A stretch of 37,831 nucleotides of DNA from an uncultured Bacteroidales bacterium. GTDB lineage: Bacteria; Bacteroidota; Bacteroidia; Bacteroidales; P3. A program made the position numbers and the translations under genes. How positions within the stretch are numbered: the stretch's first letter is position 1; every line of letters starts with the position of its first letter. The stretch is taken from NCBI GenBank assembly GCA_905234665.1, contig CAJOIV010000015.1:1-37831 (forward strand). The letters are read 5' to 3'. Positions 1 to 7,440 of the stretch are shown here, in pieces. Under the pieces are notes generated by a model. That model made no database searches and was not told the origin of the DNA. It was given only the letters and a program-made list of their open reading frames with translations.

Positions 1-132
1 AACCTCATGGGACAGACCGTCCTCATGGGTGGCCTCAACGCTGAAACCAAGCGGATTGATGTGTCGGCATTGCCGTATGGTATGTATTTCATCACCATCT
101 CGGGCACGACGATGAAATTTATGGCACAATAA
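1..132 (+). CDS. C-terminal end of a T9SS cargo protein (sorting tail), 5' truncated
   Basis: The window opens inside a reading frame that runs for 43 codons to a TAA at 130-132. The residues fit the end of a type A T9SS sorting domain (Por_Secre_tail): a strand with the N-L-M-G-Q motif, then V-S-A-L-P-Y-G-M-Y-F-I, then a short final strand ending K-F-M-A-Q. In this family the tail directs an exported protein through the type IX pore and is then usually removed. The rest of the gene lies outside the window, so the function of the mature protein cannot be told. The T9SS machinery at 22.5-29.6 kb makes this reading coherent. Confidence 0.8.
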   Translation, partial: NLMGQTVLMGGLNAETKRIDVSALPYGMYFITISGTTMKFMAQ

Positions 133-206
133 TTGCGGTATTTTCTAGTTATGCTAAAACAAAACTGAAAGAATTAACCGATTCATTAACCTAAATTTTC
201 AACATT

Positions 207-764
207 ATGAAGAAAGTACTGTTATCAGTTGTCATGTTGATCATGGCAGTGAGCGTGTTCGCTCAAGAGCAAGAACCTAAAGTCCGCGTCCCCAGCGGCT
301 ATCAGGGCTATCTGGAATACGGTAACAACTGGACTGTGTTCGACAAAGAAACGCCCAACACCATAGGCCTGTCAACCACCCATGGTTTCTATTTCAACGG
401 CCATTACTTTGCCGGCATCGGTGTGGGTGCCGACTTCTGCAGAGAATTCGCTCTCTTCCCGATTTATGGCAATTTCCGTTATGTGATCATGAATAATACG
501 GTGGCCAGCCCGTTCCTGAGCCTGCGTGTGGGCTCCTACATCTCTGAGCGTGTCGGTGCCTACGGCGATTTCGCTTTCGGCGTGCGTTTTGCATCCAAGA
601 AGGACTTCGCCGTCAGCATGATGGTGGCCGCCACCTACTACGACAAGCTGAAATACAGCGATTGGGAAGACTACCAAGACGCAGATGGCATGTGGATGAG
701 CCACGAAGTGGAGAAGGTCTACAATCCCTCCAGCGTCTCGCTGCGTATTGGCATCGAGTGGTAA
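207..764 (+). CDS. Small secreted or outer-membrane beta-barrel-like protein, function unknown
   Basis: This 185-residue protein begins with a clear Sec signal peptide: M-K-K, a hydrophobic core, and A-Q at the likely cleavage site near residue 20. The mature part is rich in aromatic and glycine residues with alternating hydrophobic positions, and it ends S-L-R-I-G-I-E-W. A terminal aromatic residue after an alternating strand is typical of outer-membrane barrels. I do not recognise a named family. The gene stands alone between the T9SS-tail gene and a convergent oxidoreductase gene. The start at 207 is the first ATG and directly precedes the signal peptide. The barrel assignment is inference from composition. 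Confidence 0.75.
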   Translation: MKKVLLSVVMLIMAVSVFAQEQEPKVRVPSGYQGYLEYGNNWTVFDKETPNTIGLSTTHGFYFNGHYFAGIGVGADFCREFALFPIYGNFRYVIMNNTVASPFLSLRVGSYISERVGAYGDFAFGVRFASKKDFAVSMMVAATYYDKLKYSDWEDYQDADGMWMSHEVEKVYNPSSVSLRIGIEW

Positions 765-795
765 TCACTCCATTCTAGTATCTTCACTCAAAAAA

Positions 796-827
796 TTAAG
801 GCTGCCACGTTCTCGCGGCAGCCTTAA
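796..827. terminator. Perfect hairpin terminator between convergent genes
   Basis: An 11-bp perfect inverted repeat (796-806 with 817-827) closes a 10-nt loop. On the minus strand it is followed by a run of T, so it best serves as the intrinsic terminator of the oxidoreductase ending at 857. On the plus strand it may also stop transcripts of the gene ending at 764, but no T tract follows there. Confidence 0.75.
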
Positions 828-858
828 CTGTTAACTGCAAACTGCAAACTGTCAACTT
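824..858 (-). repeat. Five-unit 7-bp tandem array over the oxidoreductase stop codon
   Basis: Five consecutive 7-mers (TTAACTG twice, CAAACTG twice, TCAACTT) overlap the terminator arm on one side and the TAA stop codon at 857-859 on the other. It belongs to the dispersed 7-mer family found at many gene ends in this window. Confidence 0.8.
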
Positions 859-3800
859 ATTTGAAGGCGTTCTCGCTGAGGCCGGGGCCGCCGATCTTGA
901 GCTGCTCCATGTAGGAGGGCACCTCGCGGCCGAGGTACTTGTCGACATAGAGCTTCGAGAGGTACTGGCCGAGCATGAAGCCGTGGCCGCGGAGGCCGGT
1001 GAGGAGACCCACCTCGGGGTCGACCACATAGCGCGGCTCGGTGTAGCGTCCCGCCCAGACGGCCAGGAAGCCCACCTCGCGGAGGTTGGGAATCCACTCG
1101 GCGAAGACCTCGGAGACAATCTCGAGGAACTCCTTGCTGTTGTACTTGATGTTCTGGCGTGCCTCGTAGGCGTCGGTGTCGGGGCTGGCGCAGCCGATAA
1201 TCTGGCCGGTCTGTCCGTAGACGGCGCTGAAGCCTTTGTAGTGGCGACGGTCGATAATCATGTCGAGGGGGCCCTGCTTTCCGTTTGTCACCTTACCCAT
1301 CATGGGGAGGCGGCGGGTGATGAAGGCCTGGTGCTTGACGGGGTAGAGGCCGATGTTGAGGTCGAGCTGGTCGATGAACTTCTCGGCGCCCCAGCCCATG
1401 GCGTTGACGAAGTGGTCGCACTCGTATTCGACGTAGTTGCCTTCGTGGTCGCGGACGAGGGCAAAATACTTGTCGCCGTCGCGCCAGACGTGGAGCAACT
1501 CGCAGTCCTCGTAGTAGCGGCCGCCGTTCTGCACGCCGATGCCACGGATGTAGTCGATGACGCGTCCCGGGGTGGCCTGCCAGCAGTCGCGGGTGATGAG
1601 GGCGTGGCTGTAGGTGTCCTTGCTGTCGTCCCAGAGGGGCGAGATCTCCTTCTTGAAGTCCTTGCGGTCGACCATGTAGGCGTCGCTCCAGGCGCGGGAG
1701 GCGTCGAGGGAGCGGTAGGTGGCGTCGTCGTGGACGAGGTTGACGTAGGTCGTGGGCTGGAAGTTGATGTTGTGGACGGATTGGATGCTCTTGAATATCT
1801 CGCGGTTGTGGGCAGCGATGTCGGCGATGTCGGGGTTGGAGAATGCGGGACGGCCGCCGCCGATGTTACGCCAGGAGGCACCGCGGCTGTAGTTGATCAT
1901 CACGGGGTTGCAGCCCGCCTCGGAGAAGTAGCGGAAGAGGCCGCTGCCCGCGATGCCGCCGCCGGCGATGAGGACGCGGACATGCTCGTGGCGCACGTTG
2001 CCGGGCTTGGTGTAGACGAAGACCTCCTTGGTGTGGGGGTTGTAGAGGTCGCCGAGGGTCACCTGGTTGGAGAGGGGCGCGCGGGGCGTGGCGTCGCCGG
2101 TGAGCTCGATGCCCTTGGCGCGCAGGGCCAGGCGGGCACGCTGGATGCAGCGTTTGCCGCGGCAGGGACCCATGCCCATGCGGGTGATGTGCTTCAGCTC
2201 GTCGACGGAGATGACCTTGCGGTCGCCCACGGCGGCGAGGACGTCGTCGAGGCTGATGTCCTCGCAGTGGCAGACGTAGGTCTCGGAGTTGATAGTTGAA
2301 AGTTGAGAGTTGAAATTTAAGGGTTCGGGATAGCGGTCCTTCAGGATGAAGCCCTTGATGTCGGTCATCTGGCCGTCGGCCTTGACGACCTGGACGCGGG
2401 CGACGTTGGTCTTGTTGGCTTTCTTGAGAATCTTCTCTATCACGCCCTCGCCGACCTTCTGGCCGTTGTTGTCGACCAGGAAGACCTCGGCGCCTTCCTG
2501 TGCCTCGTACTCGATGGGCAGGAAGCAGACGTTCTTCTGGAGGTCGTAGCCGAAGATGGCCAGGCCCGGGCAGCCCGAGACGCACTGCATGCAGCCGATG
2601 CACTTGTCGTAGTTGACGGTGGGGGTGCTGCTGGTGGTGGGCTTGGTGATGGCGCCCTGCGGGCAGGCGAAGGTGCAGGGGTTGCAGGCGAAGCCATAGA
2701 GACAGTCGGTCTGGACGAAAGGTTTGAGTTTCATGCGCTCCGGCGTGGGAAGGTTGGGATGCTCCAACACGCGCACGGGGTGCTGCTGCGAGTCGATATA
2801 CTGGCGCGAGATGTCGAGGTACTCGTCGTAGTTGTAGCGGATATTGAGGTTCTGTGCCACCTCGTAGGCCACCTGCTTGCCGCGGAGCACGGCGCTGGTG
2901 CCCTCGCCGATGCGGATGGCATCGCCGGCGCCGTAGACGTTGTGGCCGAAGACCTCGCGGCCCTTGGTGAGGAGCTGGTTGTCGGGAGTGAGGCCGGTGC
3001 AGATGTTGATGATGTCGATGTCGTCGATGACCTGCTCGGTGCCGGGGATGGCCTTGAAGTTCTCGCACTTGGCGATGACGGCGCCCTTGATGCCGCTGTA
3101 GTCGTCGTTGGGGATGGCGCGGACGAGGGTGTAGCCCGTCATGATGGGGATGCCGAGGCGGCGCACGCGGTTGGCCTGCACGGGGAAGCCGCCCTCGCGG
3201 GGCATGGCCTCGATGATGGCCTTGATGGTGGCGCCGGCCTGCATGCCCTGGTAGGAGGTGAGGTAGCCGATGTTGCCGGCACCCACGGTGAGGACGCGCT
3301 TGCCGAGGAGGGTGTGCTCCTGGTTCATCATCTTCTGGAAGACGGCGGCGGTGTAGACGCCGGGGACGTCGTCGTTCTCGAAGGTGGGCATGAAGGGCAC
3401 GGCACCCGTGGCGACCACGAGGTGCTCGGCGTCGATGTAGGCCATCTCGCCGGTGGCGACGTTCTTGATGGCCACGCGGCGGCCCTCGAGGAGGTCCCAG
3501 ACGGTGTGGTTGAGCAGGATGCCGGAGGCATCGTCGCCCGCGAGGGTCTTGGCGATATCGAAGCCGCGCATGCCGCCGAAACGCTTCTCGCGCTCGAAGA
3601 AGAAGAACTGGTGGGTTTGCATGTTGAACTGGCCGCCGATGCGGTTCATGGCGTCGACCACGAGGTTGTCGATGCCGAAGGCGTTGAGCTGCTCGCGGCA
3701 GGCGAGACCTGCGGGGCCCGCGCCGATGATGGCCACGGTGGTCTTGTAGATTTTCACCTCGCGGGACTGTTGCTCGCGGACGTCGGGGAGTTCGGCCTCG

Positions 3801-4087
3801 CCCTGGGCGATCTGGCAGACCTCGCGGACTCCGTCGACGGGAGTGATGCAGATGCGGCGCACCTTGCCGTCGACGAGCATCTCGCAGGCGCCGCACTTGC
3901 CGATGCCGCAGTTGAGGCTGCGGTTGCGGCCCTTGAGACTGTGACTGTGCACGGGGAATCCCGCCTGGTGCAGCGCGGCGGCAATGGTGTAGCCCTTGCG
4001 GCCCTGCACCTTCTGTCCATTGTAGAGGAACTCGGTCATCTCGCACTGCGGGATGACCAAAATAGGGTGGTTATCAATCTTGTACAT
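857..4087 (-). CDS. Fused Fe-S/FAD oxidoreductase (HcnABC-like; amine or amino-acid dehydrogenase type)
   Basis: This 1,076-residue protein joins modules usually carried on separate subunits. Residues about 17-100 form a 2Fe-2S domain (C60, C65, C68, C80). Residues 115-430 form a pyridine-nucleotide-disulfide-type flavin domain with G-A-G-P-A-G at 122 and a second G-A-G-N-I-G at 269. Residues 460-510 hold a ferredoxin domain with two Cys sets (C462, C468, C471, C475 and C496, C499, C502, C506). A BFD-type 2Fe-2S domain follows (C606, C608, C642, C647). Residues 703-1050 form a DAO-type FAD domain with G-G-G-I-A-G at 709. The order matches HcnA, HcnB and HcnC end to end, with an inserted ferredoxin. 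Related enzymes oxidise glycine, proline, sarcosine or opines; the substrate here cannot be read. There is no signal peptide, so it should be cytoplasmic. Residues 591-600 are encoded by a dispersed 7-mer repeat. It has its own promoter and terminator. Confidence 0.85.
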   Translation of the reverse strand: MYKIDNHPILVIPQCEMTEFLYNGQKVQGRKGYTIAAALHQAGFPVHSHSLKGRNRSLNCGIGKCGACEMLVDGKVRRICITPVDGVREVCQIAQGEAELPDVREQQSREVKIYKTTVAIIGAGPAGLACREQLNAFGIDNLVVDAMNRIGGQFNMQTHQFFFFEREKRFGGMRGFDIAKTLAGDDASGILLNHTVWDLLEGRRVAIKNVATGEMAYIDAEHLVVATGAVPFMPTFENDDVPGVYTAAVFQKMMNQEHTLLGKRVLTVGAGNIGYLTSYQGMQAGATIKAIIEAMPREGGFPVQANRVRRLGIPIMTGYTLVRAIPNDDYSGIKGAVIAKCENFKAIPGTEQVIDDIDIINICTGLTPDNQLLTKGREVFGHNVYGAGDAIRIGEGTSAVLRGKQVAYEVAQNLNIRYNYDEYLDISRQYIDSQQHPVRVLEHPNLPTPERMKLKPFVQTDCLYGFACNPCTFACPQGAITKPTTSSTPTVNYDKCIGCMQCVSGCPGLAIFGYDLQKNVCFLPIEYEAQEGAEVFLVDNNGQKVGEGVIEKILKKANKTNVARVQVVKADGQMTDIKGFILKDRYPEPLNFNSQLSTINSETYVCHCEDISLDDVLAAVGDRKVISVDELKHITRMGMGPCRGKRCIQRARLALRAKGIELTGDATPRAPLSNQVTLGDLYNPHTKEVFVYTKPGNVRHEHVRVLIAGGGIAGSGLFRYFSEAGCNPVMINYSRGASWRNIGGGRPAFSNPDIADIAAHNREIFKSIQSVHNINFQPTTYVNLVHDDATYRSLDASRAWSDAYMVDRKDFKKEISPLWDDSKDTYSHALITRDCWQATPGRVIDYIRGIGVQNGGRYYEDCELLHVWRDGDKYFALVRDHEGNYVEYECDHFVNAMGWGAEKFIDQLDLNIGLYPVKHQAFITRRLPMMGKVTNGKQGPLDMIIDRRHYKGFSAVYGQTGQIIGCASPDTDAYEARQNIKYNSKEFLEIVSEVFAEWIPNLREVGFLAVWAGRYTEPRYVVDPEVGLLTGLRGHGFMLGQYLSKLYVDKYLGREVPSYMEQLKIGGPGLSENAFK
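2288..2315 (+). repeat. In-frame 7-bp array inside the oxidoreductase gene
   Basis: Four 7-mers (GTTGATA, GTTGAAA, GTTGAGA, GTTGAAA) lie within the coding sequence and encode residues 591-600 of the fused oxidoreductase, between its ferredoxin-containing part and the BFD domain. Relative to the gene they run opposite to the arrays found at stop codons, and in this orientation they contain no stop codon in any frame. Confidence 0.85.
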
Positions 4088-4126
4088 GCGATTGTGTGTT
4101 TATTGTTTCCTTTGCTATTGTGACTG

Positions 4127-4157
4127 CAAAGGTACACATTATTTCTGGAACGGCAAA
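4127..4157 (-). promoter_or_regulatory. Bacteroidetes-type promoter of the oxidoreductase gene
   Basis: Read on the minus strand there is TTTG (4154-4157), exactly 19 bp, then TACCTTTG (4127-4134). This matches the Bacteroidetes consensus TTTG-N19-TAnnTTTG. The -7 element ends 40 bp before the ATG at 4087. Confidence 0.8.
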
Positions 4158-4159
4158 AA

Positions 4160-5005
4160 TTATTTTTCTGGGAGGCCTATCTCTTCGTATCTGGACAGAC
4201 CGGCGAGATCGTGATCGGTTGATTTCCATTCAATCAGGTCGAAATTATTGGCCTCCTCATCGTTTGTCACATAGAGAATAATACGTTCGTTGTCGAGGCT
4301 GGTGACGGTGCAGCGCCAAAGCCCCTTAACCTCCTTCACAGGAGTGTATTGTTTGACAAACCAGCTGCTCTTCTCGCTCGAAGTGTGAATCTCATAGCTA
4401 TAGGTATCGCCTTGCCGGGAGACATTACTCAGGGCAGCGAAACCGAGTTCCATGCCATAGAAGGCCTCCACGCTATCGCGCAATGCGATGACAGCAGAAA
4501 AATCGGCACTCAGATAGTACTGGCCATCGTACTTCACGACTTGGTACCAATAGCGGGGCATGTCGCCGAGATTGTTATGGATAAGGGTTGGAACGTAGTC
4601 AGTGAGTTCGTCCATCATCAATTTGCTGAAGACAGAATCTTCCTCCCAGAAGAAATCCATCGTTTGCCTTAGATGTTTGCGGAATTCTGGATGGTTGCGA
4701 GGAACGATGTAGTAAGAAGAAACCTCCTTCTTGAAGGTTGTGCAAGTGTCACATCTATAGAAAGAATATTCGCGGTAGAGGAATGTGGTATCGTTCTCGG
4801 TAAAAGGAATTTCAAGCTGATAGATACGGAAGTTGGTGTCGCCATACACCAACGGGAAGGCCATATCCTTTCCGTCAATTATTGCATGGTATACGGAATC
4901 GGTGGCAGGATTGAAATCACGTTGGCAGTTGACCGCAGGAGCGCAGTTACAAGCTCCCCATATCAAAGAACCCATCACAACAGAGAGGAAAGAAACGACT
5001 TTCAT
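4160..5005 (-). CDS. Predicted lipoprotein of unknown function
   Basis: This is a 281-residue protein. I chose the ATG at 5005 because it begins a lipoprotein signal: M-K-V-V, a hydrophobic stretch, then W-G-A-C with the lipid-bearing Cys at residue 19. An open frame continues further upstream but runs through the antisense of the hydrogenase gene, so it is not used. The mature part is mixed alpha/beta with several Tyr and Trp residues and no motif I recognise. It lies 41 bp behind the hydrogenase-like gene and is probably the last gene of that operon. Two 60-base lines counted by hand have about 45-50% GC, against about two thirds in a line of the neighbouring oxidoreductase gene, so it may be a later arrival. 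Confidence 0.75.
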   Translation of the reverse strand: MKVVSFLSVVMGSLIWGACNCAPAVNCQRDFNPATDSVYHAIIDGKDMAFPLVYGDTNFRIYQLEIPFTENDTTFLYREYSFYRCDTCTTFKKEVSSYYIVPRNHPEFRKHLRQTMDFFWEEDSVFSKLMMDELTDYVPTLIHNNLGDMPRYWYQVVKYDGQYYLSADFSAVIALRDSVEAFYGMELGFAALSNVSRQGDTYSYEIHTSSEKSSWFVKQYTPVKEVKGLWRCTVTSLDNERIILYVTNDEEANNFDLIEWKSTDHDLAGLSRYEEIGLPEK

Positions 5006-5046
5006 ACTATTACAATGAACGGGATTGTAAGATGGCATACATAGGA

Positions 5047-6417
5047 TTACCGCGACTCGGGCGGCAGGGTGTCGCCGATGGGGTCTTTGCCCCAGACGGC
5101 GGCGTTGGCGGCAAGGCATTCCTGGCGGGTGATATCGTTGAGGCGCTCCAGGTGCTTCTGGTAGAAGGCGCAGCGGGTGAGGCCAACCTGTTTGCACACC
5201 ACGTCGGTGGCGAACGCCTCGCAGGTGGGGGCGCCGCACATGCCGCAGTCGATGCCGGGCAGATAGACCTTCAGCTTGTTTATCTTCTCAAGTTTCTGGA
5301 AGGCGCGCTCGCGGTTGCTGTCGAGCACCAGCATGGAGCGGGGCTGGACGGCCTCGACAGAGGCGTTCTCGAGGAGATAGTCGCGATACTGGTCCATCTC
5401 GCGGTCGCGGGGCATTTCGCCGTTGCGCTCTCTCTCGGCGGCCTTGCGGGCGCGGGCGTACATGCGCTCGCCACAGAGGAAACGGTTCTCGCAGGAAAGG
5501 AGGGCTCCCGCGCAGCTCTGGTCGCAGGCCCTCAGTTCGAGGAACTCGACACCCTCCACCTCGTCGTTTTCGAGCAGGTCGAGGAAGTCTATCACGTTCT
5601 CGATGCCGTCGATGGCATAGGAGCGTTTGGCCATGCAGATGCGTCGTTCGCCGTTGGTGAGGGTGGAGAGGATGGCGTCGGCCGAGAGGCGCGGGGTGCG
5701 CAGCTGCTGGTATTCGTGGTTCTTGCCCTGCTCCTTGATCTTGCGGTACACCTTGTTGAAGAGGGCGTCCATGTTGATGACCCCGTCGATAATCGACCGC
5801 TTCTCGCCTACAGGGGCCTTGACGGCGGCGATTTTGGCGGCGCAGGGGGTGACATAGAAAATGCCTATCTCCTCGCGGGGAACGCCTTCCTCCATCAGTT
5901 TCTTGAGGGCATAGAGGGCCGACAGGTCGAGGGGGGCCTTGATGGGCATGATGTTGCCCACCAGCGAGGGGTACTTGATCTGTATCAGTCGCACGATGGC
6001 GGGACAGAAGCTCGAGATGAGTGGCATGTCGTCCTCGTGCTCCATCGCGTAGTGGTTCTTCGCCTCGGCATAGATGGAGGCCGCCGACTCGACTTCGAAG
6101 ACGTGGCGGAATCCCAAATCCTTGAGTACCGAATAGATGCGGGAGACCCGTATATCGTCGGGAAACTGCCCGAGAAAGACTGACGGGATGAGGGCCACGG
6201 AGTGGGGGAACTCGTGCACCATCTTGAAGTCGTCCTGCTTGATGTAAATGGCATCCATAGGGCAGGCCGAGTGGCATTTGCCGCAGTCTATGCAGCGGTC
6301 GTCGTCTATCGAGGCCTTGCCTCCCGTGATACGGATGGCCTCGGTAGGGCACATCTTCATGCACCGCGAGCATCCGATGCAGTTGCCTTCGTCTATTTCA
6401 AGGGCATGGTAGAACAT
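5047..6417 (-). CDS. [FeFe]-hydrogenase-like protein, divergent sensory/regulatory type
   Basis: This 456-residue protein has an N-terminal two-cluster ferredoxin (C13, C16, C19, C23 and C42, C45, C48, C52). It is followed by a hydrogenase large-subunit C-terminal domain with the expected H-cluster cysteines in altered contexts: S-S-F-C (C138), V-T-P-C (C192) and A-C-D-Q-S-C (C298, C302). The end carries an additional Fe-S domain (D-C-G-M-C-G-A-P-T-C, C391/C394/C399, plus C416), as in PF04060 proteins. Canonical catalytic enzymes have T-S-C-x-P-x-W, M-P-C-x-x-K-x-x-E and a Gly-Gly pair in the third motif; these are not conserved here. With a DRTGG protein and an anti-sigma-like ATPase just upstream, this fits the putative H2- or redox-sensing [FeFe] hydrogenases of Clostridia and Bacteroidetes. 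The sensory role is inferred from family and context. Confidence 0.8.
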   Translation of the reverse strand: MFYHALEIDEGNCIGCSRCMKMCPTEAIRITGGKASIDDDRCIDCGKCHSACPMDAIYIKQDDFKMVHEFPHSVALIPSVFLGQFPDDIRVSRIYSVLKDLGFRHVFEVESAASIYAEAKNHYAMEHEDDMPLISSFCPAIVRLIQIKYPSLVGNIMPIKAPLDLSALYALKKLMEEGVPREEIGIFYVTPCAAKIAAVKAPVGEKRSIIDGVINMDALFNKVYRKIKEQGKNHEYQQLRTPRLSADAILSTLTNGERRICMAKRSYAIDGIENVIDFLDLLENDEVEGVEFLELRACDQSCAGALLSCENRFLCGERMYARARKAAERERNGEMPRDREMDQYRDYLLENASVEAVQPRSMLVLDSNRERAFQKLEKINKLKVYLPGIDCGMCGAPTCEAFATDVVCKQVGLTRCAFYQKHLERLNDITRQECLAANAAVWGKDPIGDTLPPESR

Positions 6418-6442
6418 TTACTATAGTTTTGAGTTTTAAGCT

Positions 6443-6466
6443 GTAAGTGGGGCGGTGCCCACTTAC
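6443..6466. other. Intercistronic hairpin between ATPase and hydrogenase-like genes
   Basis: A 9-bp perfect inverted repeat (6443-6451 with 6458-6466, 6-nt loop) sits in the 76-bp gap between the ATPase stop and the hydrogenase-like start. No T tract follows on the transcribed strand, so it is more likely a messenger-stability or processing structure than a terminator. Confidence 0.45.
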
Positions 6467-6497
6467 ACATTAACACATTGTCACATTAACACATTAA
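6466..6497 (-). repeat. Four-unit 8-bp array over the ATPase stop codon
   Basis: Four 8-mers (CACATTAA, CACATTGT, CACATTAA, CACATTAA) overlap the TAA stop of the anti-sigma-like ATPase at 6494-6496. On the coding strand the unit is TTAATGTG, so three of the four copies carry TAA. Confidence 0.8.
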
Positions 6498-6907
6498 ATA
6501 AAATCGACTTCCATGTCGACCGTGGTGCCGACACCCACTTCGGAAGTGACATTGAGGCGGTCGACGTTCTTCTGCATGTTGGGCAGGCCCATGCCGGCGC
6601 CGAAGCCCATGTCGCGCACCTCGGGCCGGGCGGTGGAATAGCCTTCCTGCATGGCCAGGGCAATGTCGGGGATGCCGGGGCCCTTGTCGGCCACCACCAT
6701 GTGTATCTTGTCGGCATCGATGTCCACCAGCACCTTGCCGCCGTAGGCATGGGCGATGGCGTTCACCTCGGCCTCGTACAGGGCCACCACCACGCGTTTC
6801 ACCACCTGCGGGCTTACGCCCAGCTGCTTCAGGGTCTTCTTGACGGAACTCGATGCCGTCCCCGCATTGACAAAGTCGCCTTCGATAACTGTGTATTCTT
6901 GATGCAT
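6494..6907 (-). CDS. Anti-sigma-factor-like ATPase (HATPase_c, RsbW/SpoIIAB type)
   Basis: This 137-residue protein is a stand-alone GHKL ATPase domain. The N box is visible as E-A-E-V-N-A-I-A-H-A (residues about 44-53), the G1 box as D-K-G-P-G-I, and the G2 box as G-F-G-A-G-M-G-L-P-N. The length matches RsbW/SpoIIAB-type kinases, and no phosphorylatable His domain is present. Such proteins bind or phosphorylate partners rather than act as classic sensor kinases. Here it sits between a DRTGG-domain gene (21 bp upstream) and the hydrogenase-like gene (76 bp downstream), a combination known from hydrogenase loci of anaerobes. Its partner protein is not evident in the window. Confidence 0.85.
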   Translation of the reverse strand: MHQEYTVIEGDFVNAGTASSSVKKTLKQLGVSPQVVKRVVVALYEAEVNAIAHAYGGKVLVDIDADKIHMVVADKGPGIPDIALAMQEGYSTARPEVRDMGFGAGMGLPNMQKNVDRLNVTSEVGVGTTVDMEVDFI

Positions 6908-6928
6908 GGTCTCTTGAGGGTTAAGGGA

Positions 6929-7270
6929 TTAGTATAGGGGTTTGATGCCGGATTCGTAGAGTATGCCCACGGCGCGGAACATCGAGTAGCTGGTGGCAAT
7001 CAGCACCATGTCGTTGTCCTCGGCCAACTCAACCATGTCGGGGGTCGGCTTCTTGTTGCGTACGAACACCACGATGTCGAGCGTGGCCATGTCGCAGGTG
7101 CGTATCGTCTGCACGTTGCAGAGCCCTGTAATCAGCATCGGGGTCTCCTTCAGCGTCAGCACGTCGCTCATCAGGTCCGACGCGAAGCCTTTTTCGACTT
7201 CCTCGTCAAGGCGGTTCTCGCCCAGATATACTGTGCCGTTCAGCAGGTTCACTACTTCTCGCAATGTCAT
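6929..7270 (-). CDS. DRTGG-domain protein
   Basis: This 113-residue protein corresponds to one DRTGG domain, an alpha/beta fold also found in phosphotransacetylase- and CBS-linked proteins and often next to [FeFe] hydrogenase genes. Visible features are M-T-L-R-E-V-V at the start, L-I-T-G-L-C-N-V-Q in the middle and a final half ending S-G-I-K-P-L-Y. It has no membrane segment or signal peptide. It is the first gene of the operon that continues with the ATPase, the hydrogenase-like protein and probably the lipoprotein, and it follows a Bacteroidetes-type promoter. The ligand of this domain is not established, so its role as a regulatory input is inference. Confidence 0.8.
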   Translation of the reverse strand: MTLREVVNLLNGTVYLGENRLDEEVEKGFASDLMSDVLTLKETPMLITGLCNVQTIRTCDMATLDIVVFVRNKKPTPDMVELAEDNDMVLIATSYSMFRAVGILYESGIKPLY

Positions 7271-7332
7271 AATTCTTGTGTTTTAGGTTGTTGTGTTTGT
7301 CGTTTGCTTTTTGGAGTGATAGATTGAGACTG

Positions 7333-7364
7333 CAAATATACGAAAAAAAAACGACATATTCACA
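7333..7364 (-). promoter_or_regulatory. Bacteroidetes-type promoter of the DRTGG-hydrogenase operon
   Basis: On the minus strand a perfect -7 element TATATTTG (7333-7340) follows an A/T-rich spacer. A weak -33 match, TGTG (7361-7364), lies 20 bp upstream. The gene start is 63 bp downstream. Confidence 0.65.
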
Positions 7365-7440
7365 GTCGCGTGAAAATAAATGTGTAACGGAGAAAATGCG
7401 CAGGGGACAATAAACCAGTGGATATGGCGTTATTATCTGT

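Noticed and set aside
983..4123. Antisense open frames over the large oxidoreductase
   Set aside because: Two frames of over 430 codons exist, but they have no recognisable domain and the opposite strand carries five coherent domains.
5006..5239. N-terminal extension of the lipoprotein frame into the hydrogenase gene
   Set aside because: It is the antisense of the hydrogenase C-terminus, with an Arg/Pro/His-rich composition; the lipoprotein signal starts at 5005.
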